DNA of 64,000 bases. Origin: Bin55 sp963667455 (GTDB taxonomy: Bacteria; Pseudomonadota; Gammaproteobacteria; Pseudomonadales; Azotimanducaceae). Shown piece after piece: positions 17,965 through 26,408 of the stretch. The notes under the pieces are model-generated. The model was not told where the DNA came from. It saw nothing but the letters and a program-made list of their open reading frames with translations, and did no database searches. How positions within the stretch are numbered: position 1 is the stretch's first letter; each line of letters starts with the position of its first letter. The stretch covers positions 1 to 64,000 of the forward strand of contig CAXXFR010000025.1 in assembly GCA_963667455.2 (NCBI GenBank), written 5' to 3'. Made by a program: the position numbers and the translations under genes.

Positions 17965-18692
17965 TCAGTGTCTCCATTGTGTAGTTCCATCTCACCTCGA
18001 CAAGACCGATAGTCTTTATTGATCGCAACTATGTGACCGACCAAATCTGTGGCAAAATTGGAACTGTATTTAATTACTGACACGTCAAAACTCTCATCTT
18101 CTGGTTTGTCAGTGAGATTCTCCAAGGACTTTATCCAATCCTCGAAGAACAAAATAAATTGCTTTCCTTTCCTCGAGACCGCGGAATTCAGACAGCTAGT
18201 CGCTTCAGCGACCTCATCCGGATATAGATCCTTTCCGCGTGAAAGAGCTTCGTTAAGCAGTGCAACCCACTCTTTCTCCTTCTGAATGTGGATGAAGCTG
18301 TCAATCAGGGATTCACTTACACGTCCCATAGCCATGTCCACGGTGTTCCGACGTCTCGGCGGAACATCCAAGTCAAATGTCTCTAGGCGCTGAAGTAGGT
18401 CGTTAACGTCTTTGGACTTCGATCCCAACGCTGGCAGTACGGCTTGAGCTGCGGTACGCTGTTTTTCCAAACCGCTCAGACCGTCCCACTCACTCGATGA
18501 GACTTGCACGTGCAAGTCGGGTAAGTTCGACTTCAGTACTTCTAGGCTCTCCGAGCTAAAGCGATTAATTTCGCCAGGAGCCTCAATGAGTTGATCAATA
18601 TCAGATTCGACTTGAGCCACTGCGACCACTCCGCAACTCAGCGAGACGAAGATTGAAAGGATAACTCCAGCGAATTTTTGGGTGTACGACAT
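17961..18692 (-). CDS. Secreted hypothetical protein
   Basis: A 243-residue protein with a clear signal peptide (about 1-27, ending near VVAVAQ). The mature chain is mostly helical and charged with no recognised domain; a Cys in the second half (ATSCLNSAVS) and another near the end (YRSCRGEMEL) could pair. ATG 18692 is preferred to 18725 because GAGG lies about nine bases upstream and the signal peptide then starts at residue 1. It is translationally coupled by an ATGA overlap to the frameshifted small secreted gene, and a 60-bp shadow of a second copy lies at 17495-17554. Insertion-sequence remnants flank it on both sides. Location is periplasmic or extracellular by inference. Confidence 0.72.
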   Translation of the reverse strand: MSYTQKFAGVILSIFVSLSCGVVAVAQVESDIDQLIEAPGEINRFSSESLEVLKSNLPDLHVQVSSSEWDGLSGLEKQRTAAQAVLPALGSKSKDVNDLLQRLETFDLDVPPRRRNTVDMAMGRVSESLIDSFIHIQKEKEWVALLNEALSRGKDLYPDEVAEATSCLNSAVSRKGKQFILFFEDWIKSLENLTDKPEDESFDVSVIKYSSNFATDLVGHIVAINKDYRSCRGEMELHNGDTE

Positions 18693-18937
18693 GTCGAAGA
18701 CCTCACTTAGACTGCGAAACCGCAATCATAACACAATGGAGCATCACCTTAGTCAAAGAACAGTGATTTCCAGCGAGAGAGATTTTCTCCGATGGGGAAG
18801 TTTCTTGGTGATTCAGGTGCGAATGGCACGGCGGAACGGAATGGACATCGGCGATTTTCGTGTCCGATGGAGTGCGATTCGGCGCGATTTCGCGCCTTCT
18901 CCGGTGTCGAGGCACACTGGCGCCCTCCATCTGAAAT

Positions 18938-19132
18938 AGCCAGGAGCTGCTGGACGAGCACAGGATCGAGGTGTCCCTGCGCACAGTGGAGCGGGCGGGG
19001 GAGCCGCTTCGCAGGGAGATGAGGAAGTCGAGCCTGGCGACGGTCCGCTACGAGACGTCGCCGGGCGAGCAGGTGCATACCGACTTCGTGTCAGGCGACA
19101 TCGGAAATGCACATCGAAAACACCCACTCTGA
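18938..19132 (+). pseudogene. IS21-family transposase (IstA) remnant
   Basis: A 64-codon GC-rich frame, bounded by stops on both sides, reads through ELLDEHRIEVSLRTVERA, then PLRREMRKSSLATVRYETSPG and a terminal EQVHTDF. This is the hallmark of IstA from IS21 elements, where a VSLRTVQR helix-turn-helix is followed by PLRREL..A..TVRFET and the first catalytic Asp. Only this central slice is left; no IstB ATPase gene follows. Confidence 0.78.
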
Positions 19133-19977
19133 TCGGCAGACACAACAAATCCGAACCTCCGGCGTTCCGCCAGCTTCCGAATCGTCAGTGTCGTCTGACA
19201 CAAACCTCAGCAACGACGGATACTTGGAGACGAACATCGCCAGCGACGCCTACCGACACTCCGACTCCGTTGCCCGCTCGAAAAATCGAACCAGACGATC
19301 CAGCATGTGCCTCATGGTCAGCTTCAAACTACCTGCCATCGCGCCCTCCGAGGCACTTCGCACGACCGCAAGCATGCCAGGAAATCGAACGGTTTGCACC
19401 TCCGGAACGCCAAGAGTTCGCAATAACGAGTTTCCGCTCTGATGCCGGAACCTAGGAATCACGGCTACCATGACACTCACAGGAAATCACTGGTCAAAGA
19501 AGTTGAGCAAGTTGTTGGGGTAGTCTTGTCTTTCTCTGTGCGACACCCCGTTCAGTTCTTCGGAGTGTGGCTGACCGTAGGAGAAAACTAGAAGACTGTT
19601 TTGCATCTATTGCAGTTCAATTAACGAGCAAATTGCCCAGTGCGGTTCCATTCCAAGAAACTCTTTCTTCGCAACCAAGATTTCTAGTCTCAGCCACTTG
19701 TGGATGGCTCTTACCTATTGTTCAGTCGCTAAAATCGGGGGTCCAAACGAGTCTCACTTACAAATCCGCGAACTCACTGCATGGCGTCTTGCAATCAGTG
19801 ACGTGCAACACCATGGCTCCGTTTTCGGTAGACCTGTAGGTCGAGGTTGGCTCCGATCGTTAGGACTCTGCGTCAACTAGGGGAACTTCGTGCCAGATTC
19901 GTACAGATTTTCCTTGACAATACAGTCGTTTGCGGGTACTTTACGCCCACTTTGCCCCCGGGCCATCCCCCTTCTGC
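19133..19977. other. Intergenic region without a supported gene
   Basis: In these 845 bp between IS21 debris and pntAA the longest frames (for example 19250-19480 minus, 76 codons) have no recognisable motif or ribosome binding site. Given the neighbouring insertion-sequence remnants this may be further decayed mobile DNA, but I cannot show it. The promoter of the pnt operon should lie near its right end. Confidence 0.4.
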
Positions 19978-21105
19978 ATGCAAATCGTAGCCACCCGGGA
20001 AACAGCAACTGGCGAATTGCGCGCAGCTCTTGTTCCTTCCGATGTAGCAAATCTGGTCGGCGATGGCTTCGATGTCAGCATTGAGTCTGGTTTGGGTGCC
20101 AGCGCGGGATTCCTTGACCAGGAGTACTTGGACGCAGGCGCATCAGTACAACAAGATGCGGCCGAATTGCTGCAGATTGCCGACATCGCCTTGCACGTGC
20201 GACGCCCCTCGCAGGAATCCATAAGTTCACTGCGCAAGAATTCGACACAAATCAGTTTCTTGGATCCATTTCAGGAGCCGGAATTGGTTGTGGCCATGGC
20301 AGAACAGGGGGTCACCGCAGTTTCATTGGAAATGATTCCGCGGACTACTCGAGCGCAAAAGATGGACGCGCTCTCCTCGCAAAGCAGTCTAGCCGGCTAC
20401 GCCGCGGTTACTATCGCCGCCTACCATCTTCCCCGGATCTTCCCTATGATGATGACTCCTGCGGGCACGCTACCTCCTGCACGGGCATTCATCATTGGCG
20501 CTGGAGTGGCGGGCTTGCAAGCCATTGCAACAGCGCACCGACTGGGTGCTAGAACTGAAGCGTTCGACACGCGACCTGTCGTAGCCGAAGAAGTGCGATC
20601 ACTCGGTGCTCGATTCGTAGAGATCGATGTAGGAGAAACAGGTCAGACCGAACAAGGGTACGCCCGTGCACTCACTCCCGAACAAATCGAAAAGCAAAAG
20701 CAGGGAATGGCTGAAGTCATTGCTCGGTCAGATGTCGTTGTCTCCTCCGCTCAGGTGTTCGGACGTCCTGCACCTCGAATCGTGTCGCGTTCGATGATCG
20801 AAGCCATGCCGTACAAGGGCGTTGTAGTAGACATGGCCGTGGAAAACGGCGGAAACGTCGAAGGGTCCAAGGTGAACCAAATTGTCGATGTCAACGGTGT
20901 GAGCTTGATCGGTTTGGGAAGTCTTCCTTCCGCGGTGGCCGGCCATGCAAGTTTGATGTTCTCCTCCAACCTCTATCACTTTATTCGAGAGTTCACGTCC
21001 GAAGACACAGGCGAGTTTCATCTCGACGCCGAGAACGAAATCGCCAAAGCATGTGTGGTTACTCGAGGCGGCGAAGTGCTCATTGCTCCAACCAACAAGG
21101 ATTAG
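19978..21105 (+). CDS. pntAA: NAD(P) transhydrogenase subunit alpha part 1
   Basis: A 375-residue soluble NAD(H)-binding domain I of proton-translocating transhydrogenase. It has an N-terminal alanine-dehydrogenase-like domain (TRETATGELRAALVP) and a Rossmann domain with the nucleotide loop FIIGAGVAGLQAIATA at about 170-185. The mobile loop ALTPEQIEKQKQGMAEVIA and the GVVVDMAVENGGN block are also present. ATG 19978 matches the family N-terminus; the frame upstream is non-homologous. The complex couples hydride transfer from NADH to NADP+ with proton entry and so supplies NADPH. It starts the operon pntAA-pntAB-pntB, the alpha subunit being split in two as in many Proteobacteria outside the enterics. 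Confidence 0.95.
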   Translation: MQIVATRETATGELRAALVPSDVANLVGDGFDVSIESGLGASAGFLDQEYLDAGASVQQDAAELLQIADIALHVRRPSQESISSLRKNSTQISFLDPFQEPELVVAMAEQGVTAVSLEMIPRTTRAQKMDALSSQSSLAGYAAVTIAAYHLPRIFPMMMTPAGTLPPARAFIIGAGVAGLQAIATAHRLGARTEAFDTRPVVAEEVRSLGARFVEIDVGETGQTEQGYARALTPEQIEKQKQGMAEVIARSDVVVSSAQVFGRPAPRIVSRSMIEAMPYKGVVVDMAVENGGNVEGSKVNQIVDVNGVSLIGLGSLPSAVAGHASLMFSSNLYHFIREFTSEDTGEFHLDAENEIAKACVVTRGGEVLIAPTNKD

Positions 21106-21111
21106 CACACC

Positions 21112-21405
21112 ATGGACGCGGTATTTCTAGGTTTGGTTCTCGTTCTCTCGATTTTTCTGGGGTTCGAGTTGATATCGAAAGTGCCTTCAACCTTGCACAC
21201 TCCTTTGATGTCGGGTGCCAACGCGATCTCCGGCATTACTTTGGTAGGAGCACTGCTTGCTGCCAGTGCAGGTTCAGTATCGCCACAAATAGCCACTTGG
21301 CTCGGGTTCGCCGCGGTCGTTTTCGCCACCACCAATGTGGTTGGCGGCTACCTTGTGACCGATCGCATGCTCGGGATGTTCAAGAAACGAGAACCCGACG
21401 AATAA
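21112..21405 (+). CDS. pntAB: NAD(P) transhydrogenase subunit alpha part 2
   Basis: A 97-residue membrane protein with three to four hydrophobic segments, matching the short PntAB subunit of split transhydrogenases. The conserved VPSTLHTPLMSGANAISGI stretch at about 24-42 and a small hydrophilic tail (RMLGMFKKREPDE) are visible. It contributes membrane helices of the proton channel in domain II. It starts six bases after pntAA, so expression is coupled to it. No oddities. Confidence 0.94.
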   Translation: MDAVFLGLVLVLSIFLGFELISKVPSTLHTPLMSGANAISGITLVGALLAASAGSVSPQIATWLGFAAVVFATTNVVGGYLVTDRMLGMFKKREPDE

Positions 21406-21460
21406 GTGCGAAGTACTTGACAACCCGACAACACACCAACATTTACTTGGATCGATAGCC

Positions 21461-22822
21461 TTGCTGGACTATGTCTACATCAATGCCGCCTACATTCTTG
21501 CAGCGGCGTTCTTTATCCTCGGACTAAAGCTACTCGGAAACCCCGAGACGGCTCGGAAAGGCAATCTGCTCTCCGCCGTTGGAATGCTGATTGCCGTCGT
21601 CGCGACGCTCCTATCCAAAGGCATAGTGGACTGGAATTGGATTCTGATCGGTCTGGCCATCGGGCTTGTCATTGGAATTGCCGCTTCTCGGCTCATCGCC
21701 ATGACTGCGATGCCGGAGATGGTCGCGATCTTCAACGGGCTAGGCGGTGGAGCCAGTCTACTCGTAGGCTGGGTCGCTCTGTTCGGCTCCATCGACTTGT
21801 TCGTCGCTATCACTGCAACCATCTCCATTCTGATTGGCGGAGTCACGTTCTCAGGAAGCGCGGTCGCGTGGGGGAAACTTTCGGAAACGATCTCCGGTCG
21901 GCCTTTGGCCTATGTTGGCCAGCGAGTCGTCAATACGCTGCTGCTCTTGGGATTGCTCGTTTGTGCCGTGATGTTCGTAATGGAACCCGCGAGCGATTCG
22001 CCGTTTCTGTACGCGGTAATCGGGCTGGCGCTACTGCTGGGAATCATGGCAGTGATTCCGATCGGCGGCGCCGACATGCCCGTAGTGATCTCGCTGCTCA
22101 ACAGCTACTCCGGCCTCGCTGCATGCGCAGCCGGATTTGCCATCAACAATGTGATTCTGATCGTGTCCGGATCCCTAGTCGGAGCGGCTGGACTGATCCT
22201 CACCAACATCATGTGCAAGGCGATGAATCGCTCTTTGCCCAACGTTCTGTTCAGTGGATTTGGCGCGATCCGAAATGCATCCAAGATCGAAGGCGAGGTC
22301 AACCCCATATCTCCCGCGGATGCAACATTGATTCTGGAGGCGGCCTCGTCAGTCACGTTTGTTCCCGGTTACGGCATGGCGGTCGCGCAAGCTCAACACG
22401 TAATTTGCGAACTCGGTGAATTGCTGGAGGAAAACGGAACCGAAGTCACTTATGCCATCCATCCGGTTGCGGGGCGCATGCCTGGACACATGAATGTGCT
22501 GCTTGCCGAAGCGAACATCTCCTACGACCAGCTACTCGAGATGGACGACATCAATCCTCGGATGGACTCCATCGACGTCGCCGTCGTGATCGGTGCGAAC
22601 GATGTAGTCAACCCCGCCGCCAAACGAGACGAGAACAGCCCCATCTATGGAATGCCAATCATCAACGTCGACGAGGCAAGAACCGTATTTGTACTCAAGC
22701 GATCCATGGCATCCGGATTCGCGGGAATCGAGAATCCACTATTCTTCGGTTCCAATACTCGAATGCTGTTTGGAGATGCTAAATCTTCCATCTCCCAAAT
22801 GATTTCCGAGTTCAAGCCTTGA
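21461..22822 (+). CDS. pntB: NAD(P) transhydrogenase subunit beta
   Basis: A 453-residue PntB with about eight to nine transmembrane helices in the first 260 residues, including GLGGGASLLVGW and the NSYSGLAACAAGF channel segment. The NADP(H)-binding domain III occupies about 275-453, with the GYGMAVAQAQ loop, the GRMPGHMNVLLAEA motif, GANDVVNPAA and KRSMASGFAGIENPLF. All hallmarks are present and the length is normal. The start is a TTG (21461) without a strong ribosome binding site, 55 bp after pntAB. With PntAA and PntAB it forms the membrane transhydrogenase that makes NADPH at the expense of proton-motive force. Confidence 0.95.
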   Translation: MLDYVYINAAYILAAAFFILGLKLLGNPETARKGNLLSAVGMLIAVVATLLSKGIVDWNWILIGLAIGLVIGIAASRLIAMTAMPEMVAIFNGLGGGASLLVGWVALFGSIDLFVAITATISILIGGVTFSGSAVAWGKLSETISGRPLAYVGQRVVNTLLLLGLLVCAVMFVMEPASDSPFLYAVIGLALLLGIMAVIPIGGADMPVVISLLNSYSGLAACAAGFAINNVILIVSGSLVGAAGLILTNIMCKAMNRSLPNVLFSGFGAIRNASKIEGEVNPISPADATLILEAASSVTFVPGYGMAVAQAQHVICELGELLEENGTEVTYAIHPVAGRMPGHMNVLLAEANISYDQLLEMDDINPRMDSIDVAVVIGANDVVNPAAKRDENSPIYGMPIINVDEARTVFVLKRSMASGFAGIENPLFFGSNTRMLFGDAKSSISQMISEFKP

Positions 22823-22824
22823 AC

Positions 22825-22849
22825 AGGTCGGTCGCTCCGACGGCGACCT
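22825..22849 (+). other. Intercistronic hairpin after pntB
   Basis: AGGTCG-GTCG, loop CTC, CGAC, a GG bulge and CGACCT can fold into a ten-base-pair stem. No T-tract follows, so it may protect or attenuate the transcript between pntB and the transporter gene rather than terminate it. Confidence 0.35.
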
Positions 22850-22869
22850 AACGACTGCCGGATTGCACG

Positions 22870-24306
22870 ATGTCCAAACCACGATTGCTTGAAGCCAATC
22901 CCCTGCACTGGTTCTACGGATCGGCATCGATTGCGTTTGGCATCAAGAACTACGCCTTCAGCTATCTGCTACTCGTCTTCTCCACCCATGTGCTTGGGAT
23001 ACCCGCGTCCAGCGCTGCACTCGCTATAGGGATCGCGTTGATTTGGGACGCAGTTTCGGACTTGCTCTTGGGTCACTGGTCGGACAAGACCCGATCTCGT
23101 CTCGGACGCAGACACCCGTTCATGTACGCGTCGCTACTCATCTTTCCAATCTCGTTTTGGCTGATCTTCAATCCAGTCATCGAAATCAACGAGTCAAACG
23201 GCTTCTGGTATCTGCTCGTGCTGTCAATCCTGATTCGGACAGGAACGACTCTCATTGAAGTTCCATCGGTCGCCCAGCTACCCGAACTTGAGGCTGATTA
23301 CGATCGACGCAACCGTTGGCTGGCTCTCCGCCAAACTCTCGGCTGGTACGGAGGCAATGGGATCCATTGCATCAACTTCCTGTTTTGGGTAGGGGTCTAC
23401 GGTCTGGCGGCCCATACCGGCTACAAGATCTTCTCGACCGTTGGAGCCATCGCCATCGGAATCACGATCGTCGTTTCATCGCTAGGCACCCAGAAGTTTG
23501 CGAAGTCGCTTCCGTTGCCCAAAGAGACTTTTCACATTTCGGAGATCTTTCGCGAGTTTGGACAGATGTTCCAGTCGCTCCGCAATCGCAACTTTGCAAC
23601 GCTCTTCGGCTATGGACTCATCAGTGGAGTCGCCGCCGGGCTTAGCACCACGCTGTACATCTACAACACTCGCTACTTCTTCGGCTTCAGCGAGAAGCAG
23701 ATCGGCATCACTGCCATTGCGGTACTGGCTGCGCCACTGATCGCCTATGTAGTCGGTCCGGCACTGGGCAGAGCTGTCGAGAAGAAGCGGGCGGCAATCT
23801 TTACGATCCTCACCTACGTCGTTCTCTACCCGATTCCCTACGTACTCCTATTGAATGGTTGGTGGCCGGGATTGGGAGATGGTGCGTCGCTAGCGATTTA
23901 CACACTCTTCATTGTGGTCGAAGTGACGTGCATCATCGTCGGATCAGTGATGCTCGATTCCATGATGGCCGATGTTGTCGAACACAGTGAGATCCGCACC
24001 GAACGCAGGTCTGAAGGTCTGTTCTTCGCAACCCGCGCGTTCGGCGCAAAGGCTGTATCTGCCGGTGGAATTCTTTCAGCCGGCATCATTCTCACGTTTG
24101 TCGGAATGGACTCGGTACAGTCGGTCGCCGATATGACCAACGAACATCGCATGAATCTTGCCAGTCTGTTCCTGCCGATCTGGTGCGCCCTCAATCTTGC
24201 AGCGATTCTTCTCGTCTCCCTGTACAAGATCGGTCGTCGTGATCACGCAACGCACCTGGAGCAGCTGGAGGATCGACGCAGACAAATGGTCGGTCAAGAA
24301 GACTAG
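22870..24306 (+). CDS. MFS transporter of the GPH (glycoside-pentoside-hexuronide:cation) symporter type
   Basis: A 478-residue integral membrane protein with about 12 transmembrane helices. The second helix and cytoplasmic loop contain ALIWDAVSDLLLGHWSDKTRSRLGRRHPFM, the GPH-family version of the MFS motif (Asp in WDAVSD, then DKTRSRLGRRHP). This family imports sugars or glycosides with H+ or Na+; other members, including some lipid and steroid transporters, look alike, so the substrate is open. It starts 47 bp after pntB, separated by a hairpin, and is convergent with the ABC exporter genes. No sugar-catabolic gene is adjacent. Confidence 0.85.
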   Translation: MSKPRLLEANPLHWFYGSASIAFGIKNYAFSYLLLVFSTHVLGIPASSAALAIGIALIWDAVSDLLLGHWSDKTRSRLGRRHPFMYASLLIFPISFWLIFNPVIEINESNGFWYLLVLSILIRTGTTLIEVPSVAQLPELEADYDRRNRWLALRQTLGWYGGNGIHCINFLFWVGVYGLAAHTGYKIFSTVGAIAIGITIVVSSLGTQKFAKSLPLPKETFHISEIFREFGQMFQSLRNRNFATLFGYGLISGVAAGLSTTLYIYNTRYFFGFSEKQIGITAIAVLAAPLIAYVVGPALGRAVEKKRAAIFTILTYVVLYPIPYVLLLNGWWPGLGDGASLAIYTLFIVVEVTCIIVGSVMLDSMMADVVEHSEIRTERRSEGLFFATRAFGAKAVSAGGILSAGIILTFVGMDSVQSVADMTNEHRMNLASLFLPIWCALNLAAILLVSLYKIGRRDHATHLEQLEDRRRQMVGQED

Positions 24307-24346
24307 ATCAGCAATTCGTTCCCTTCGATGAATTTGCTAAGTCCGT

Positions 24347-26383
24347 CTAGTTTGACTGCAAACTCACGAATTCGCGATAGGAACCGTCGGGACGGTCCAT
24401 TAGTTCCTGATGGGTTCCAGATTCACGTACCTGTCCCTCTTCCAGGAAGAAAATTCGATCCGCATTGCGAATCGTGCTCAAACGATGAGCGATGACGATG
24501 ACCAAGCGGTCCCTCGAAGCAACCTTGAGGGATTCGACTAGCAAGTCTTCCGTAACCGGATCCAACGCAGAGGTCGGTTCATCCAATATCAGTACTTTGG
24601 CTTCTCTCAACATTCCCCGAGCGATCGAGAGCCGTTGCTGCTGACCCACTGACAGCGTGTCTCCTCCCCGACCGAGTCTCGTCTCGATTCCCGCTTGCAG
24701 ATCATCGATGAACTCCATGCAACCCGCTGTCTCCAATGCGCTCATCATTTGGTCGTCACTTGCATTGGGGTTGGCGATGAGCAAGTTGTCTCGAATCGTC
24801 GTCGGAAGGAAGACATGCTCTTGGAACACATACGACACATGCTCTCGGACTCTCGCGACATTAACTTCACTTGCATTGGTCCCGTCGAGCAAGACTTCGC
24901 CTGAAGTCGGGGAGAGCAACCCGGGAATCAGATAGGCAAGCGTGGTCTTGCCCGATCCCGTAGGCCCAACAATCGCAACGAACTGACCAATTGAGAATTC
25001 AAGATCGATTGCTTCAAGAGCTTTGGTGCCATTGGGATAGGTGTAGTGCACATTCTTCAGCTCGATTCGGTTCTGGATCTCGTGTTGTGGCAGTCCAACC
25101 ATGCGTTCCTCCTCGGATTCATAGTCCAGGAAGAAGAACACTCGACGGACCGCTGCAATGACCTCCTGCAGTTTGATCCAGTAGGAGCCGAAAAACGCCG
25201 CCGGAATCACGATGCCGTAATAGACTCCAATGAGAACGAAGAAGTCGCCTGCCGTCATTTGCTGGTCTATGACCGCATTCGAGAACAGCACGGTTACATA
25301 AATCGCGGCGATTCCCAGCACGCCTTGAGCAACCAAACCCACAGCACCAACGACCGCTATGGTGAATCGCTCCCGCAAGAACGACTCGGAGCTGCGGTCA
25401 GCAAAACGCTCGCTTTCACTCTTTCCAGCCCCAAGGCTCTGGACCGCCGCAATGCTGTTCACGGACTCCTCCATTGCGTTTGTCGCTGCAGCTCCCGCGG
25501 CCCGCTTGTTTTGATTGGTTCTTCGCAAAGCTCCTGCAGCAGGGAACGTGATGAGAAATGCGATGGGAAAGGTAATCCAAGCGATCCAGATCAATTGTGG
25601 GGCTACCTGGCCGTAGGAGTACTGCAGGATGTACAAGTTGACTCCTGCTCCAAGCAACATCAATAGTGGAACTGTGGTCAGTCGATAGATCAGGTCCGGT
25701 GCCATCGGTACGTCGTAAAGAACTCGATAAATGCTGTCTCCTGTTCGTTGATCGTCGAGCACGTTCATGGGGAGCCGCGCCAATCGGTCAAATAGCCGAA
25801 GTCGCAAGTTGTTGCCGAGGTTTTGCGTCAGTCGAACATTGACCATGAACTCAACCAGTCCCAACAAGCCACTGCCCGCGCTACCACCTTGACTGATGCT
25901 GTTCTCTGCCTGGGTAGCCGCATCTTCTCCTTCCAGCAGCTGACTGGACATTCCCTTGATACGCGCACCTGTCAGAAACAGCATCGCCACGAAAATGATC
26001 GAAATCGTCAACATGATTTCGATGGGACTCTTGTCCGCCAACAACGTCAGGATCGGATCCATGAACGGCGGAAACTCAACCTTCCAACTACCTAAAGGCA
26101 ATTGCAACACTGCGTTGTCGACAACGATCTTGGCGATCTGAGGTAGAAGCAACCCTGGGATCATCATGAAAATCGCCAGCGCTACTTTGCTCGCAAACAG
26201 TACCTTCACAGGTGCGAGTTGCTTGAAGGACCGAGCAATGATGGCCAGCACTTCTAGTGTGGAGATGTTCGACTGCGTGTCCACTCGGTCGTCGTACGGC
26301 CGGGCGCCCACGAGGTTGCGAACAAGTGCTCCGAGATTTCTCTTGCTCTTGCGCTCTCGGGTGTTTTCTGCCGTCTGGCTCAC
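24347..26383 (-). CDS. ABC exporter half-transporter (permease-ATPase fusion), second subunit
   Basis: A protein of about 678 residues with an N-terminal type-I exporter membrane domain (six helices, about 45-400) and a C-terminal ATPase domain. Walker A is IVGPTGSGKTT, the signature is LSVGQQQRLSIARGM, Walker B is VLILDEPTSALD and the H-loop is IAHRLST. Membrane segment 1 is followed by an unusually large extra-cytoplasmic region. I chose GTG 26383, preceded by GGGAGAG, 25 bp after the stop of the upstream ABC gene; the longer frame to 26449 overlaps that gene. The pair forms a predicted heterodimeric exporter of the MsbA/LmrA/multidrug type. The catalytic Glu is kept here (DEPT). The substrate is unknown. 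Confidence 0.88.
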   Translation of the reverse strand: MSQTAENTRERKSKRNLGALVRNLVGARPYDDRVDTQSNISTLEVLAIIARSFKQLAPVKVLFASKVALAIFMMIPGLLLPQIAKIVVDNAVLQLPLGSWKVEFPPFMDPILTLLADKSPIEIMLTISIIFVAMLFLTGARIKGMSSQLLEGEDAATQAENSISQGGSAGSGLLGLVEFMVNVRLTQNLGNNLRLRLFDRLARLPMNVLDDQRTGDSIYRVLYDVPMAPDLIYRLTTVPLLMLLGAGVNLYILQYSYGQVAPQLIWIAWITFPIAFLITFPAAGALRRTNQNKRAAGAAATNAMEESVNSIAAVQSLGAGKSESERFADRSSESFLRERFTIAVVGAVGLVAQGVLGIAAIYVTVLFSNAVIDQQMTAGDFFVLIGVYYGIVIPAAFFGSYWIKLQEVIAAVRRVFFFLDYESEEERMVGLPQHEIQNRIELKNVHYTYPNGTKALEAIDLEFSIGQFVAIVGPTGSGKTTLAYLIPGLLSPTSGEVLLDGTNASEVNVARVREHVSYVFQEHVFLPTTIRDNLLIANPNASDDQMMSALETAGCMEFIDDLQAGIETRLGRGGDTLSVGQQQRLSIARGMLREAKVLILDEPTSALDPVTEDLLVESLKVASRDRLVIVIAHRLSTIRNADRIFFLEEGQVRESGTHQELMDRPDGSYREFVSLQSN

Positions 26384-26408
26384 GACTACGGCTCTCCCAT
26401 GAACAATC

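Noticed and set aside
21637..22419. 260-codon plus-strand frame inside pntB
   Set aside because: It is out of frame with a fully conserved PntB and its Arg/His/Ser-rich sequence is typical of a shadow frame.
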